A DNA stretch of 64,000 bases. Source: Bacillus sp. SORGH_AS_0510. Its GTDB lineage: Bacteria; Bacillota; Bacilli; Bacillales; Cytobacillaceae. Each line of letters opens with the position of its first letter. Position 1 is the stretch's first letter. Of the stretch, positions 43,611 to 51,615 are shown piece after piece. Made by a program: the position numbers and the translations under genes. The notes under the pieces are model-generated. The model had not been told where the DNA came from. It did no database searches and saw only the letters and a list, made by a program, of their open reading frames with translations. The stretch spans positions 578,001-642,000 of the forward strand of contig NZ_JAUTAU010000001.1 of assembly GCF_030818775.1 (NCBI RefSeq), read 5' to 3'.

Positions 43611-45011
43611 TTATGTAAATTTTATATCCTCGCCATTAAACATGGACCAAGTTTCATCTAGCAGTTTATCAATATTGTCCCAATCGTTATTAATATCTTT
43701 TTGGACAAAATCAAACATCTGATTTTCCTTTTCATACATGCCCCATTTTAATTGTTGAAATCCATATTTAAAGAAAGCAATCCATTGAGGGTAACTGATG
43801 GAGAGCGGGTTCTTTGTGATAGCCACCTTACCTGCATTTGCTGCAGTTGCAATCATATGAGCAGAGAATAACATGGTTTGGAGCTTTGGTTTCTTGTTTC
43901 CTGGTGTATCAAATGGTAATGAATCTTTGATATCATTTCCCTCGATCATTCTTTTAGCAAAATAGGAGACTCTAACAATGACCTCGATTAGCAAGGTTGG
44001 AATAGACATAGCCAAAAAGTGAGAGAAGTCATATCCCTGCCGATACATCATCCGAGAAACTTCTCCGATTGTGTAATTGCCTCGTCCAATACTCCCTACC
44101 TGCAAGAATTGTAATAAAGGCATGAGTGGAGCTGGAAGGCCGGCAGAGGTGGAAATATCCGATTTCATATGACCAAACACCCTAGCAAGGGCTTCAAAGA
44201 TATTCATGCCAGCAATATCTCTGCCAGCAATATCAACATTTTGTATAATCAGTTTCCCGTGCTTATCGATGGCAGTAAACCTGCCTTTTAATATATCAAG
44301 TGTTCCAAAAATGAAGCCAAGTAAGGGGTCATGGCCTAATGATTGAAACCGGTGCGTTCTCGCGCCTAACCCCTCAACCGTTTGATTTAAGCCTCTGGAG
44401 GTAGAAGGATCATAGGGAACCCAATTTCTTCTTTCAAGTTCATGTATTTCTGCAGGGGTGAGGGCACCTTGTATCTTTTCTTTAATCAGATTGGATAATG
44501 GTCCCCCATCGTGTCCCTTGCTCCCTAACATGCCAGGATGTTTAGGCATTTGGACTAAAAAGATGTCAATGATAGAAGCTAATACACCTGCAACTCCGCA
44601 AATGGACCAATCTATCTTATCTAGCCTATGGATGGATTTGAAATCCCCTCTTAACAATTCAATGCGATTTTCAACCCCTTGGATTTCTTCAGCGGTTAGA
44701 ATATCAGCAAAACTAACGGAATCATTAGATGAAGTTTCAGCATCTGCCAATAGATCATCCCATGACCGAAGTGCCAGTTTTCTAGGTTTTCGCTCACTTG
44801 TTTTTTGGTTCATGTTCATGTTTTCTAGGCTAATCCCCAAACTGCGTAAAAGGTCTTCTGATTCTTGAATAGATGAATCCATCGTTTTTTTGATGTGATC
44901 TAGTTGGTTACCCATTTCTTTTAAGTTATCTGATTGGTGCTTTAGAATTTTTAGCTTTTCTAGGTCTGCTTTACTTGTTATGTATTTATCGGATGGACCT
45001 GCTTTACTCAT
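43611..45011 (-). CDS. Unrecognised membrane-associated protein of a two-gene module
   Basis: A 466-residue protein. The first 80 residues are charged with predicted coiled coil (SDNLKEMGNQLDHIKKTMDS). Two hydrophobic segments stand out: WSICGVAGVLASIIDIFLVQ (about 130-150) and FLAMSIPTLLIEVIVRVSYF (about 340-360). Other notable parts are LGHDPLLGFIFGTLDILKGR and MLFSAHMIATAANAGKVAIT. I recognise no catalytic motif. Its start overlaps the stop of the upstream gene (ATGA), so both products are made together. It may be a membrane effector or receptor, which is an inference. Confidence 0.72.
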   Translation of the reverse strand: MSKAGPSDKYITSKADLEKLKILKHQSDNLKEMGNQLDHIKKTMDSSIQESEDLLRSLGISLENMNMNQKTSERKPRKLALRSWDDLLADAETSSNDSVSFADILTAEEIQGVENRIELLRGDFKSIHRLDKIDWSICGVAGVLASIIDIFLVQMPKHPGMLGSKGHDGGPLSNLIKEKIQGALTPAEIHELERRNWVPYDPSTSRGLNQTVEGLGARTHRFQSLGHDPLLGFIFGTLDILKGRFTAIDKHGKLIIQNVDIAGRDIAGMNIFEALARVFGHMKSDISTSAGLPAPLMPLLQFLQVGSIGRGNYTIGEVSRMMYRQGYDFSHFLAMSIPTLLIEVIVRVSYFAKRMIEGNDIKDSLPFDTPGNKKPKLQTMLFSAHMIATAANAGKVAITKNPLSISYPQWIAFFKYGFQQLKWGMYEKENQMFDFVQKDINNDWDNIDKLLDETWSMFNGEDIKFT

Positions 45012-45532
45012 GCGGCAATATCCGCTTTTAGGTCTTTAATAACCCCTGAAAGAAGGATATTTAAGGAGTTTAAATATTCGGCCCGTTTCTGTGTTTGGTT
45101 TAAGTCGTTTTTTAATTCTCTAATGATTGCATCGTGTTTTTTAATAGCTTCCTGTAATAATGCTTCCTTTGTTTGTACCAGTTTTTTCTTTTTAGAAGCA
45201 GAAAGAAGGGCATACCCGCCAACACCGAGAATCACTGCTGGTGCAGCTAGTACACCGATTCCGGCAACCATTCCGCCACCTACGATGGAACCAGCTGCAG
45301 CTAAACCTGAAGTAATTCCTGCCGCACTTAATCCAGACACGCCAAGGATGGATAAGAGTCCTAAGCCTGCAGCTCCACCTACTCCAATCCCAGCAACAGC
45401 ACCGAGTACCTCAGGGATGTCACTTGTTTCAATTGTCCTTGTTCGGTCCTGTACGGCTGCTCCAGCCTCGTTAAGAATTTTTTTAATAGGTTCTAAAGCT
45501 TCCATATTTTTATACAATACCTTTTTTGCCAT
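45008..45532 (-). CDS. Glycine-zipper membrane protein, first gene of the two-gene module
   Basis: A 174-residue protein. After about 50 polar residues a long glycine/alanine-rich hydrophobic block runs through residues about 55-120 (AGIGVGGAAGLGLLSILGVS, GLAAAGSIVGGGMVAGIGVL), typical of oligomerising or pore-forming helices. A charged coiled coil follows (KKHDAIIRELKNDLNQTQKR). The start at 45532 has AAGGGAG 9 bp upstream; an in-frame ATG ten codons earlier overlaps that site. It precedes and overlaps its partner by four bases. Confidence 0.72.
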   Translation of the reverse strand: MAKKVLYKNMEALEPIKKILNEAGAAVQDRTRTIETSDIPEVLGAVAGIGVGGAAGLGLLSILGVSGLSAAGITSGLAAAGSIVGGGMVAGIGVLAAPAVILGVGGYALLSASKKKKLVQTKEALLQEAIKKHDAIIRELKNDLNQTQKRAEYLNSLNILLSGVIKDLKADIAA

Positions 45533-45660
45533 TCCTATCTCTCCCTTTGGTGAAAAATGCACTATTCTTATTAAAATAATAGAGCTTTTTAACTAGATTA
45601 TAATACTTAATTTAGAAAAAAAGGATTAGTTTGTAATTTTTTTATTTTAGGGAATCCAAG

Positions 45661-45722
45661 GGGACGGTTCTGGTGGTTTTTTTCTTTTTCGTGATGACTA
45701 AAAAAATTGGTAGAACCGACCC
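45661..45722. repeat. GGGACGGTTCT palindrome repeat
   Basis: GGGACGGTTCT (45661-45671) and AGAACCGACCC (45712-45722) around a T-rich centre. Confidence 0.7.
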
Positions 45723-45800
45723 TTTAGGTATATTGACCTGGTTATATTTTACAATTATAATTTAGATATATTATTATACATGTTTGATTATATACATATG

Positions 45801-45884
45801 TGTGAAGGGCAAATTCATTGAAAGATGAAGACGCAAAACTATAGGGACTAAAGTCGCGAGACAATGTTAGCCAGTTACCAATAG
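45801..45884 (+). ncRNA. Cyclic di-GMP-I riboswitch 3, upstream of a diguanylate cyclase
   Basis: GAAGGGCAAATTC, an ATTGAAAGAT-containing stem with GAAA loop, AGACGCAAAACTATAGGGACTAAAG and GTTAGCCAGTTACCAA fit the class I aptamer. An 8-bp hairpin with U-run follows as expression platform. The regulated gene encodes a GGDEF enzyme, so the product's own output feeds back on its gene. Confidence 0.9.
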
Positions 45885-45900
45885 GAATTTTCCAAATCAA

Positions 45901-45934
45901 TGGACTAATCTATGTTGGGTTGGTCTATTTTTAT
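45901..45934 (+). terminator. Riboswitch 3 expression-platform terminator
   Basis: TGGACTAA (45901-45908) pairs with TTGGTCTA (45920-45927, two G-U pairs), followed by TTTTTATT, 46 bp before the GGDEF gene. Confidence 0.65.
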
Positions 45935-45980
45935 TGAGAAAAATAAGTAAGCTTTTATCAGGGAGATTGGAGAAAACGAC

Positions 45981-46919
45981 ATGAAGGTAACGGTCATCCT
46001 TTTATTAGTAGTATTTGTTGGTCTTCTGGTATGGATTCTTTACGGAATGCTTAAGTGGAAAAGAAAATTTCAAACCATCTCCCAGTTAGTAGAAAGTTCA
46101 AAGGACGTTGTCTATTACTATGAGGTACCGAAGATGAAGTTTACCTATATAAGTCCTTCTATTGAAACCTTTTTAGGCAAAGGGGTAATTGAAGAAGCTG
46201 AATTAAATCTTTACGCCCCTTTTGAAAGGGTTCATCCTGATGATTATGAAACGCTCATGCGTAAAGTAAGCGGCAATATGGATTATTCTGAAATCTTCAT
46301 TCAGCGTTGGAGAGACAATAGTGGACATTATAGGTGGTTTGAGGAATACGCGAGCCCTATCTATGAAAATGGGCAATTAGTGGTCATACAAGGAATTATG
46401 AGGAATATTGATGAGAAGGTAAAACTACAACAGGCATTAGAATATCGAATATATCACGATCCTCTAACGGATATTTATAATCGGGAATACTTTGAGAAGA
46501 AATTTGAAGAGCTTAATACCTATATAAATGTCCCTGTTGCCTTAATCGTTTGTGATGTAGATGGTCTTAAATATGTAAATGACCATTTTGGCCACAGGGC
46601 GGGAGATGAATTAATCAAAGGGGTTGCAGCACTTATCAATCAATACTCCACAGAAGAGATATCCGTTTCACGAATTGGTGGGGATGAATTTGTTATTATT
46701 ACGATTTATCAGACAGAAAGTCAAGTTCAACAACTTATATCTGATATTCGTAAAGATATAGAAAAGTATAATGCTCATTCATTCGAATATACGATTAAAA
46801 TGTCTATCGGATATAGCTATGCATTCAGTTCAATAGAGCAAATGGAAGGATTATTTTCTCAGGCAGATAAAAAAATGTACGAAGATAAAGTGAGCAGAAA
46901 AAATCGTGTGTTTACGTAG
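45981..46919 (+). CDS. PAS-GGDEF diguanylate cyclase
   Basis: A 312-residue membrane-bound enzyme making cyclic di-GMP from two GTP. One N-terminal helix (VILLLVVFVGLLVWILYGML) anchors it. A PAS domain (about 30-145; YVYYEVPKMKFTYISPS-like region, with the closing VVIQGIMRNIDEKVKLQ) precedes the GGDEF domain with DPLTDIYNREYFEKKF and active-site RIGGDEF. No RxxD inhibitory site is obvious before GGDEF. It is controlled by the c-di-GMP riboswitch upstream. Confidence 0.92.
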   Translation: MKVTVILLLVVFVGLLVWILYGMLKWKRKFQTISQLVESSKDVVYYYEVPKMKFTYISPSIETFLGKGVIEEAELNLYAPFERVHPDDYETLMRKVSGNMDYSEIFIQRWRDNSGHYRWFEEYASPIYENGQLVVIQGIMRNIDEKVKLQQALEYRIYHDPLTDIYNREYFEKKFEELNTYINVPVALIVCDVDGLKYVNDHFGHRAGDELIKGVAALINQYSTEEISVSRIGGDEFVIITIYQTESQVQQLISDIRKDIEKYNAHSFEYTIKMSIGYSYAFSSIEQMEGLFSQADKKMYEDKVSRKNRVFT

Positions 46920-47025
46920 GTGAAGCACCTTATAGCTCCAAGTCTTTTGTATTGGGGTTATGCTCGTTTTAACTAAAGGATTAATTAGTTTAGCATATAG
47001 GAAAAATAGGTGAAAATGCAGAAAA

Positions 47026-47068
47026 GGGACGGTTCCGATGGGTAGGAAAAAACCATGAGAACCGTCCC
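47026..47068. repeat. GGGACGGTTC palindrome repeat
   Basis: GGGACGGTTC (47026-47035) and GAACCGTCCC (47059-47068), lying 47 bp after the half-unit palindrome centre, the same offset as in copies A and B. Confidence 0.8.
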
Positions 47069-47131
47069 TATGGCATTCTATGGTGATATAGTTTAAAGGT
47101 TATGGAAAATTAAGGGGAGACGGTGAAAATC

Positions 47132-47287
47132 ATGGAAACATTTCTTGAAATTCTATGAGAAGTTCTGAAGGGGGTTATGCGTGAATTGAGCGCATATTTC
47201 TTTCGGAAAAACGTTCTAGAAAACAAGAAAACTACCCCGCGCCGTAGCAAGCAAAAGGGTGGTTCTCACCTTGCTAGAATTGCATAA
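47132..47287 (+). pseudogene. Small ORF with an in-frame TGA at codon 9
   Basis: It begins METFLEIL like the micro-ORF at 36638, where codon 9 is CGA; here it is TGA, a single C-to-T change. Beyond it the frame stays open for 42 codons (EVLKGVMRELSAYFFRKNVL, then ENKKTTPRRSKQKGGSHL) to TAA at 47285. A 51-residue basic protein was thus probably present. AAGGGGAG lies upstream at 47113. Confidence 0.6.
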
Positions 47288-47299
47288 ATTTATCAAACT

Positions 47300-47327
47300 A
47301 AAAGGCCCATCCAAAAAAGGGATGGGT
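47300..47327 (-). terminator. Terminator of the minus-strand tetrose operon
   Basis: CCCATCC (47306-47312) and GGATGGG (47320-47326) form a stem. On the minus strand CCTTTTAGTTTG follows. Confidence 0.6.
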
Positions 47328-47335
47328 CGATTACT

Positions 47336-48124
47336 CTAACTATATATAGGTAAATTAGAATCAATATGTCGTAAAATTTCTTCAAAAGTAACCATATTCC
47401 ACGCCGCTCGGCCAATAAACAATCCGTCCACGTTCTTACACGAGAGATAGCCCTTGAAATTATCGGTATTAACGCTCCCGCCAAACAGAAGCGGAACATC
47501 CTTCGCAGCATCCTCACCATACAGATCAACTAACACACAGCGTAAATAATTATGAATTTCCGCTACATAATCCGCATCAGCCGGTGTCCCACCCTCACCA
47601 ATCGCCCAAACCGGTTCATAAGCAATCAATATATTGGATAGTTGTTCAACAGTGATACCAAACAAAGAAACCTTCAACTGTTGAGCAAGCACCTCGTACG
47701 ACACCCCAAAATCCTTCTGCTCTTTATTCTCCCCAATACACACCAGTGGCCTCATCCCATGATTAAGAGCAGCTTTAATCTTTTTATTTAAATCGTGATC
47801 ATTCTCATTATAGTATTGTCTTCTTTCGGAATGACCAAGCTCCACAAGATCAATTCCTATCTCCTTTAACATCAGAGGACTGATTTCACCAGTGTAGGCA
47901 CCCTTATCCTCCCAATGCATATTCTGTGCACCAAGCAAAATATCATGACCGCTTAATTCTTCTCGTATTCTAGATAAGGAAGTATAGGGAGGGATAATAA
48001 ACAATTTGATTGAACCGTTCAAACTACTAGCTAATTCTTTCAACTCTTTGCAGTACTCCAAACCCCCTGCGAGTGTTTTTGTCATCTTCCAGTTGGTTCC
48101 AATCCAAATCTCTTTATCTTTCAT
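47336..48124 (-). CDS. Triosephosphate-isomerase-family sugar-phosphate isomerase (EryH/LerI-like)
   Basis: A 262-residue TIM-barrel isomerase. Motifs: IWIGTNWKMTKTL (catalytic Asn and Lys), VELGHSERRQYY (catalytic His), AYEPVWAIGEGGTP (catalytic Glu and loop 6) and LFGGSVNTDNF. Location at the end of a DhaK-DhaL operon, apart from the glycolytic genes, suggests it is not the housekeeping enzyme. It is more likely an L-erythrulose-1-phosphate to D-erythrulose-4-phosphate isomerase, as known for EryH and LerI. The ATG at 48124 overlaps the dhaL stop. Confidence 0.88.
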   Translation of the reverse strand: MKDKEIWIGTNWKMTKTLAGGLEYCKELKELASSLNGSIKLFIIPPYTSLSRIREELSGHDILLGAQNMHWEDKGAYTGEISPLMLKEIGIDLVELGHSERRQYYNENDHDLNKKIKAALNHGMRPLVCIGENKEQKDFGVSYEVLAQQLKVSLFGITVEQLSNILIAYEPVWAIGEGGTPADADYVAEIHNYLRCVLVDLYGEDAAKDVPLLFGGSVNTDNFKGYLSCKNVDGLFIGRAAWNMVTFEEILRHIDSNLPIYS

Positions 48125-48778
48125 TCTACATTTCCTACAACCCATTCTGCCATCGCTTCAAAAATAATTGCAACTGTCGTAGCCCCAGCATCCTGATGAC
48201 CAATGGCGCGCTCTCCAAGCGTTTTGGCGCGGCCGAACTTCGCTATGAATTCCTTTGTCCGTTCAACACCGGCATTGGCCTGAGCCGCTGCCTCCTGCAA
48301 TGCCTCTGATAAGTCGGAATAATTAGAATTATTTAGGGACAAAACAGCCGGCTGGAAGGCATCAATCATAGTTTTATCGCCCAAATCCGCTTTTCCGCGT
48401 GTTTTAATCGCTTCTAGTGATTTTTTCAAAAATGGTTGCCAATGTTTGTAAATTAAGGGTCTTATGTTCCTCAAGACCTTTCACGCCGCCAACAAACATG
48501 GTTCCAAAGATAATGCCGGATGCTCCACCCATGGAGCTAATCATCGACATCCCAATTGTTTTAAACACTTCGTTAATGGTAGGAAGCTCTTTTTGATTTA
48601 AATTTTCAATCGCTTTTTTAAAACCAACAGACATCCCGATACCATGATCACCATCACCAATAGCACTGTCAATTTCTGTTAAACGCGGCTTGCTCGCAAT
48701 TACTTTTTCCCCAACAAATTGAAACATTTCCTTTGTTTGTTCAACTGTTAATTCAAGTCGTTTTTTTGTATCTGTCAT
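48121..48778 (-). pseudogene. dhaL: DhaL-like kinase subunit, split by a frameshift
   Basis: The N-terminal part (48404-48778) has the ADP/Mg site IDSAIGDGDHGIGMSVGFKK and SSMGGASGIIFGTMF. The C-terminal part (48121 to about 48430) is in another frame: SLEAIKTRGKADLGDKTMID, QANAGVERTKEFIAKFGRAK, DAGATTVAI. Both join smoothly if one base is removed from a run of six T on the plus strand (48421-48426; A on the coding strand). The joined protein has the normal length of about 215 residues. As the partner DhaK and the isomerase look intact, an error in the sequence or a recent mutation is likely. Confidence 0.88.
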
Positions 48779-48792
48779 TGGATATTCACTCC

Positions 48793-49785
48793 TTATTTTT
48801 GAACATAGAACGGAGAATAGGCAGGGGCTGCATAATATTTCTTCAATTCATCATCCAGCTTTAGTAAAGTAATGGAAAAGCCGCCCATTTCTTGTGTGGT
48901 ACAATAGCTGTTTACATGTGTATCAAAAACCTTAATATCTTTTTCCTTAAGAATCTTCGAAACTTCTTTGTTCACAATAAACAATTCTAATAGAGTGGTA
49001 GAACCTAAGCCATTAACAAGCACGCATACTTCGTCGTTAGCAGCTAAATCCATATCTGCAAATAACAGGTCCATCATCTCGGACGTTAATTGATTAGCAG
49101 GCAACATTTGAGAGCGCTTAACTCCTGGCTCACCGTGAAGACCCATTCCAAATTCAATTTCATCTTCACCAATGGAAAAAGAAGCATTTGTTTCACCCGG
49201 AATCGTTCCAGGAGATAAAGCGACACCGATAGAACCGGTATGATCATTAGCTTTAGCCGCCACTAGCGCGACTTCCTCTAATGATAATCCAGAATCTGCG
49301 GCTGCTCCTGCAACCTTAAATACCATCACGTCTCCGGCAATTCCTCTTCGTTCACGCTTTTTATCTTTTGGAGCCGAAGCTACATCATCAGAAATAGCAA
49401 CAGTTTTTGTTGCAATTCCCTCAAAATCAGCAAGCTCTGCAGCCATATCAAAATTTAAGACATCTCCTGAATAGTTACCATAGAGATACAACACACCTTT
49501 TCCAGCATCGATGGCTTGAGTTACTTCTAGAATGGTGTCTGGAGTTGGTGCAGCGAAAACGTTTCCAATTGCAGCCCCATCAGCTAAACCGTTGCCAACG
49601 AACCCAAAGAATAATGGTTCATGACCGCTGCCTCCGCCGATTAACACTCCCACTTTGTCTTTCTTCTCTTTTAATACAATGCCGTTGGTTGTTTCTGTTT
49701 TTTTATAAAAATCACCATAGGCCTCAATCACACCTTCAAGCATTTCGGGAATAACGTTTTCAACATTGTTAATGACCTTTTTCAT
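48793..49785 (-). CDS. dhaK: DhaK-like dihydroxyacetone/erythrulose kinase subunit
   Basis: A 330-residue DhaK domain. Motifs: VGVLIGGGSGHEPLFFGFVG (substrate loop), the conserved substrate-binding His in the family near residue 210-220 (GMGLHGEPGVKRS), and VLVNGLGSTTLLELFIVNKE. Paired with a DhaL subunit, and with no DhaM, this suggests an ATP-dependent two-part kinase. In this neighbourhood the substrate is probably a C4 ketose (erythrulose) rather than dihydroxyacetone. Confidence 0.92.
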   Translation of the reverse strand: MKKVINNVENVIPEMLEGVIEAYGDFYKKTETTNGIVLKEKKDKVGVLIGGGSGHEPLFFGFVGNGLADGAAIGNVFAAPTPDTILEVTQAIDAGKGVLYLYGNYSGDVLNFDMAAELADFEGIATKTVAISDDVASAPKDKKRERRGIAGDVMVFKVAGAAADSGLSLEEVALVAAKANDHTGSIGVALSPGTIPGETNASFSIGEDEIEFGMGLHGEPGVKRSQMLPANQLTSEMMDLLFADMDLAANDEVCVLVNGLGSTTLLELFIVNKEVSKILKEKDIKVFDTHVNSYCTTQEMGGFSITLLKLDDELKKYYAAPAYSPFYVQK

Positions 49786-49807
49786 ATCACACCAACTCTC
49801 TTTTGAA

Positions 49808-49860
49808 TACTTTCATTTACTTTTGTTTTTCATTGTAATTTGTTTATAGTTTTCTGTCAA
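49808..49860 (-). promoter_or_regulatory. Promoter and operator of the dhaK operon
   Basis: On the minus strand TTGACA (49860-49855) and TACAAT (49837-49832) are 17 bp apart. Downstream lies the motif GTAAATGAAAGTA (49820-49808), shared with the rpiB-like and fsa promoters, positioned to block transcription start or elongation. Confidence 0.7.
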
Positions 49861-49868
49861 ATTGATTT

Positions 49869-50645
49869 TTAACAAGTTATAACGTTAATTGGAGTTTTCT
49901 TTAGTTGCTCTAAAATTTCTTTTGATGCTTGGGAATCAGTGATGATGGTATCAACTTCTTCGGTACTTGCAAATGGTGATATGGAGACGTTCCCCATTTT
50001 TGAATAATCTAGCAGGGCTACTACTTGCTTAGAAGCATTTTTCATAAGCTTTTTCAATTCTACTTCATATACATTGAAATCTGTAAGTCCATCGTCTATG
50101 GTAAAGCCTTTCGCTGAAGTAAACATAATATCAACGTTGATTTGCTTAAGAAGGGATGCTCCCATAACACCTTCCACCCCAATTGATCCAACCCGTAATA
50201 AACCGCCTAAGAGGATAACCGTTAAATTAGGGTTTTCCTTCAATTCCATTGCTGATGCAATTCCGTTGGTGATAACAGTCAGCCTCATAGATGATTCTTT
50301 TAAAATACGCGCTAATTCTAAGGCGGTGGAACTAGCATCTAGGATAATACATTGGCCTGATTCAATAATTTCATAGGCTTTTAAGCCAATTTTGCGTTTT
50401 TCTTCTTGATTTTTTCTTTTGCGCTCGGAAAAAGTATTTTCTGTTTTCACTTTCTTTTGTTCAATGGTAGCCCCGCCATGTGTTCGCGTTAGCTGTTTAT
50501 CTTTTTCCATAGCGTTTAGATCGGAACGTAATGTCGCTTCTGAAACCTCTAGCTTTTCAGCTAGCTCCTTAACGGTTACACGCTTTTTTTCACGTAGGAT
50601 TTCTAATATTTTTTCTCTTCTTTCATTTGTAAACATTTTTGACAA
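49869..50645 (-). CDS. DeoR/GlpR-family transcriptional regulator
   Basis: A 258-residue sugar-phosphate-responsive regulator. The N-terminal HTH reads ERREKILEILREKKRVTVKE, EVSEATLRSDLNAM; the family signature ends LTRTHGGATIEQ. The C-terminal sensor domain has GQCIILDASSTALELARIL and VTNGIASAMELKENPN. The start is taken as TTG 50645 after GAGGGTGGA. It lies divergent from the rpiB-like gene and next to dhaK. It is the likely regulator of the cluster through the shared GTAAATGAAAGTA motif. Confidence 0.9.
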   Translation of the reverse strand: MSKMFTNERREKILEILREKKRVTVKELAEKLEVSEATLRSDLNAMEKDKQLTRTHGGATIEQKKVKTENTFSERKRKNQEEKRKIGLKAYEIIESGQCIILDASSTALELARILKESSMRLTVITNGIASAMELKENPNLTVILLGGLLRVGSIGVEGVMGASLLKQINVDIMFTSAKGFTIDDGLTDFNVYEVELKKLMKNASKQVVALLDYSKMGNVSISPFASTEEVDTIITDSQASKEILEQLKKTPINVITC

Positions 50646-50802
50646 AATGAATCCACCCTCTTTATAATTCGACAAATTTCTTACATCCATTTTACAACAA
50701 AACCCTTAAGGACACACAATTTATCATCTTAGTTTATTTTAAATATAGCATAAAAAAAGAAATCGAAAAATACAAAATATAAAAATAGTGCTATAAACGA
50801 AG

Positions 50803-50858
50803 GTAAATGAAAGTAAATAAAAATAATTGTTGACTAAGTGAAAACGTATAATATAATT
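50803..50858 (+). promoter_or_regulatory. Promoter and operator of the rpiB-like gene
   Basis: TTGACT (50831-50836) and TATAAT (50853-50858) with a 16-bp spacer. The shared motif GTAAATGAAAGTA lies at 50803-50815, upstream of the -35. Confidence 0.65.
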
Positions 50859-50889
50859 AAGTCAATAAAACTTACGAGGTGATGGGAAA

Positions 50890-51348
50890 ATGAAAATTGG
50901 AATTGGGTGTGATCATAATGGCTTCGATTTCAAAGAAGCAATTAAAGATTACCTTCAGGGGGAAGGAGTAGAAATCATAGATTACGGATGTCATTCTTGT
51001 TCCTCTGTTGACTATCCAGATGTAGCATTTGAAGTTTCAAAGGATATTATTGGAGGGAAGATTGAGCGTGGGATTTTAATTTGCGGCACTGGTTTAGGGG
51101 TAGCGATTGCTGCTAATAAATATCCTGGTATTCGTGCTGCAACCTGTCATGATGTTTATTCTGCAGAACGTGCTCAAAAAAGCAATAATGCACAAATCAT
51201 GACCATGGGAGCACAAGTCATTGGACCTGAACTTGGTAAGAAATTAGCAGAGGCCTTTCTTAAATCCTCATTTAACGAAGAAAGATCCGGAAGAAAAGTT
51301 CAGAAGATTATTGATAAAGAGAATGAATTTTTTAGTAAATCTAGCTAA
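50890..51348 (+). CDS. rpiB: RpiB-family isomerase (EryI/DerI-like)
   Basis: A 152-residue RpiB/LacA/LacB-type isomerase. Motifs: IGIGCDHNGFDFKEAIKDYL, DYGCHSCSSVDYPDVAFEVS, GILICGTGLGVAIAANKYPG and AERAQKSNNAQIMTMGAQVIG. The active-site Cys is in the GILICGTG loop. In tetritol pathways RpiB-type enzymes (EryI, DerI) convert D-erythrulose 4-phosphate to D-erythrose 4-phosphate; ribose-5-phosphate isomerase activity is the alternative. GAGGTGATGGG precedes ATG 50890. Confidence 0.9.
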   Translation: MKIGIGCDHNGFDFKEAIKDYLQGEGVEIIDYGCHSCSSVDYPDVAFEVSKDIIGGKIERGILICGTGLGVAIAANKYPGIRAATCHDVYSAERAQKSNNAQIMTMGAQVIGPELGKKLAEAFLKSSFNEERSGRKVQKIIDKENEFFSKSS

Positions 51349-51505
51349 TCAAATGTTTTGTAAAACAATACCAAATTTCAATCAATACCAAATAAATAAA
51401 AGAAAAAGATAATAAATAAAAAAAAGAACAAATTATATTGACAATATTCGAAAAATTCAACAAAATAAAATCATTAGATCTAAGAGATGTTTTTTTAAAA
51501 CTTTT

Positions 51506-51519
51506 TGAAAGCGTATTCT
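51506..51519 (+). promoter_or_regulatory. cre-like site before the sugar ABC transporter
   Basis: TGAAAGCGTATTCT matches the CcpA consensus at most fixed positions. TTGACA at 51438 may be the -35 of a separate promoter, but no good -10 follows. The 51349-51615 gap is otherwise AT-rich and empty. Confidence 0.35.
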
Positions 51520-51615
51520 GAATGTTATGAAGTGCAGTTGACGAATGTTAGTCCTAAAACTATAGCCATTCAGAAACTATACGTTTATGAGTGGAAACTA
51601 AATGGGGGTAATAAG

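Larger units (their letters stand above)
46920..47335. other. Gap with a partial repeat element, a palindrome and a decayed small ORF
   Basis: Contains a single half-unit of the dispersed element (palindrome TAACTAAAG/GATTAATTA centred at 46978), the palindrome at 47026-47068, the interrupted ORF 47132-47287 and the terminator at 47300. The half-unit stops where the GGDEF gene ends. Confidence 0.6.

Noticed and set aside
47132..47158. Selenocysteine or programmed read-through at the TGA codon
   Set aside because: No selenocysteine-insertion-like structure was seen and the sister copy has CGA; a simple nonsense change is more likely.
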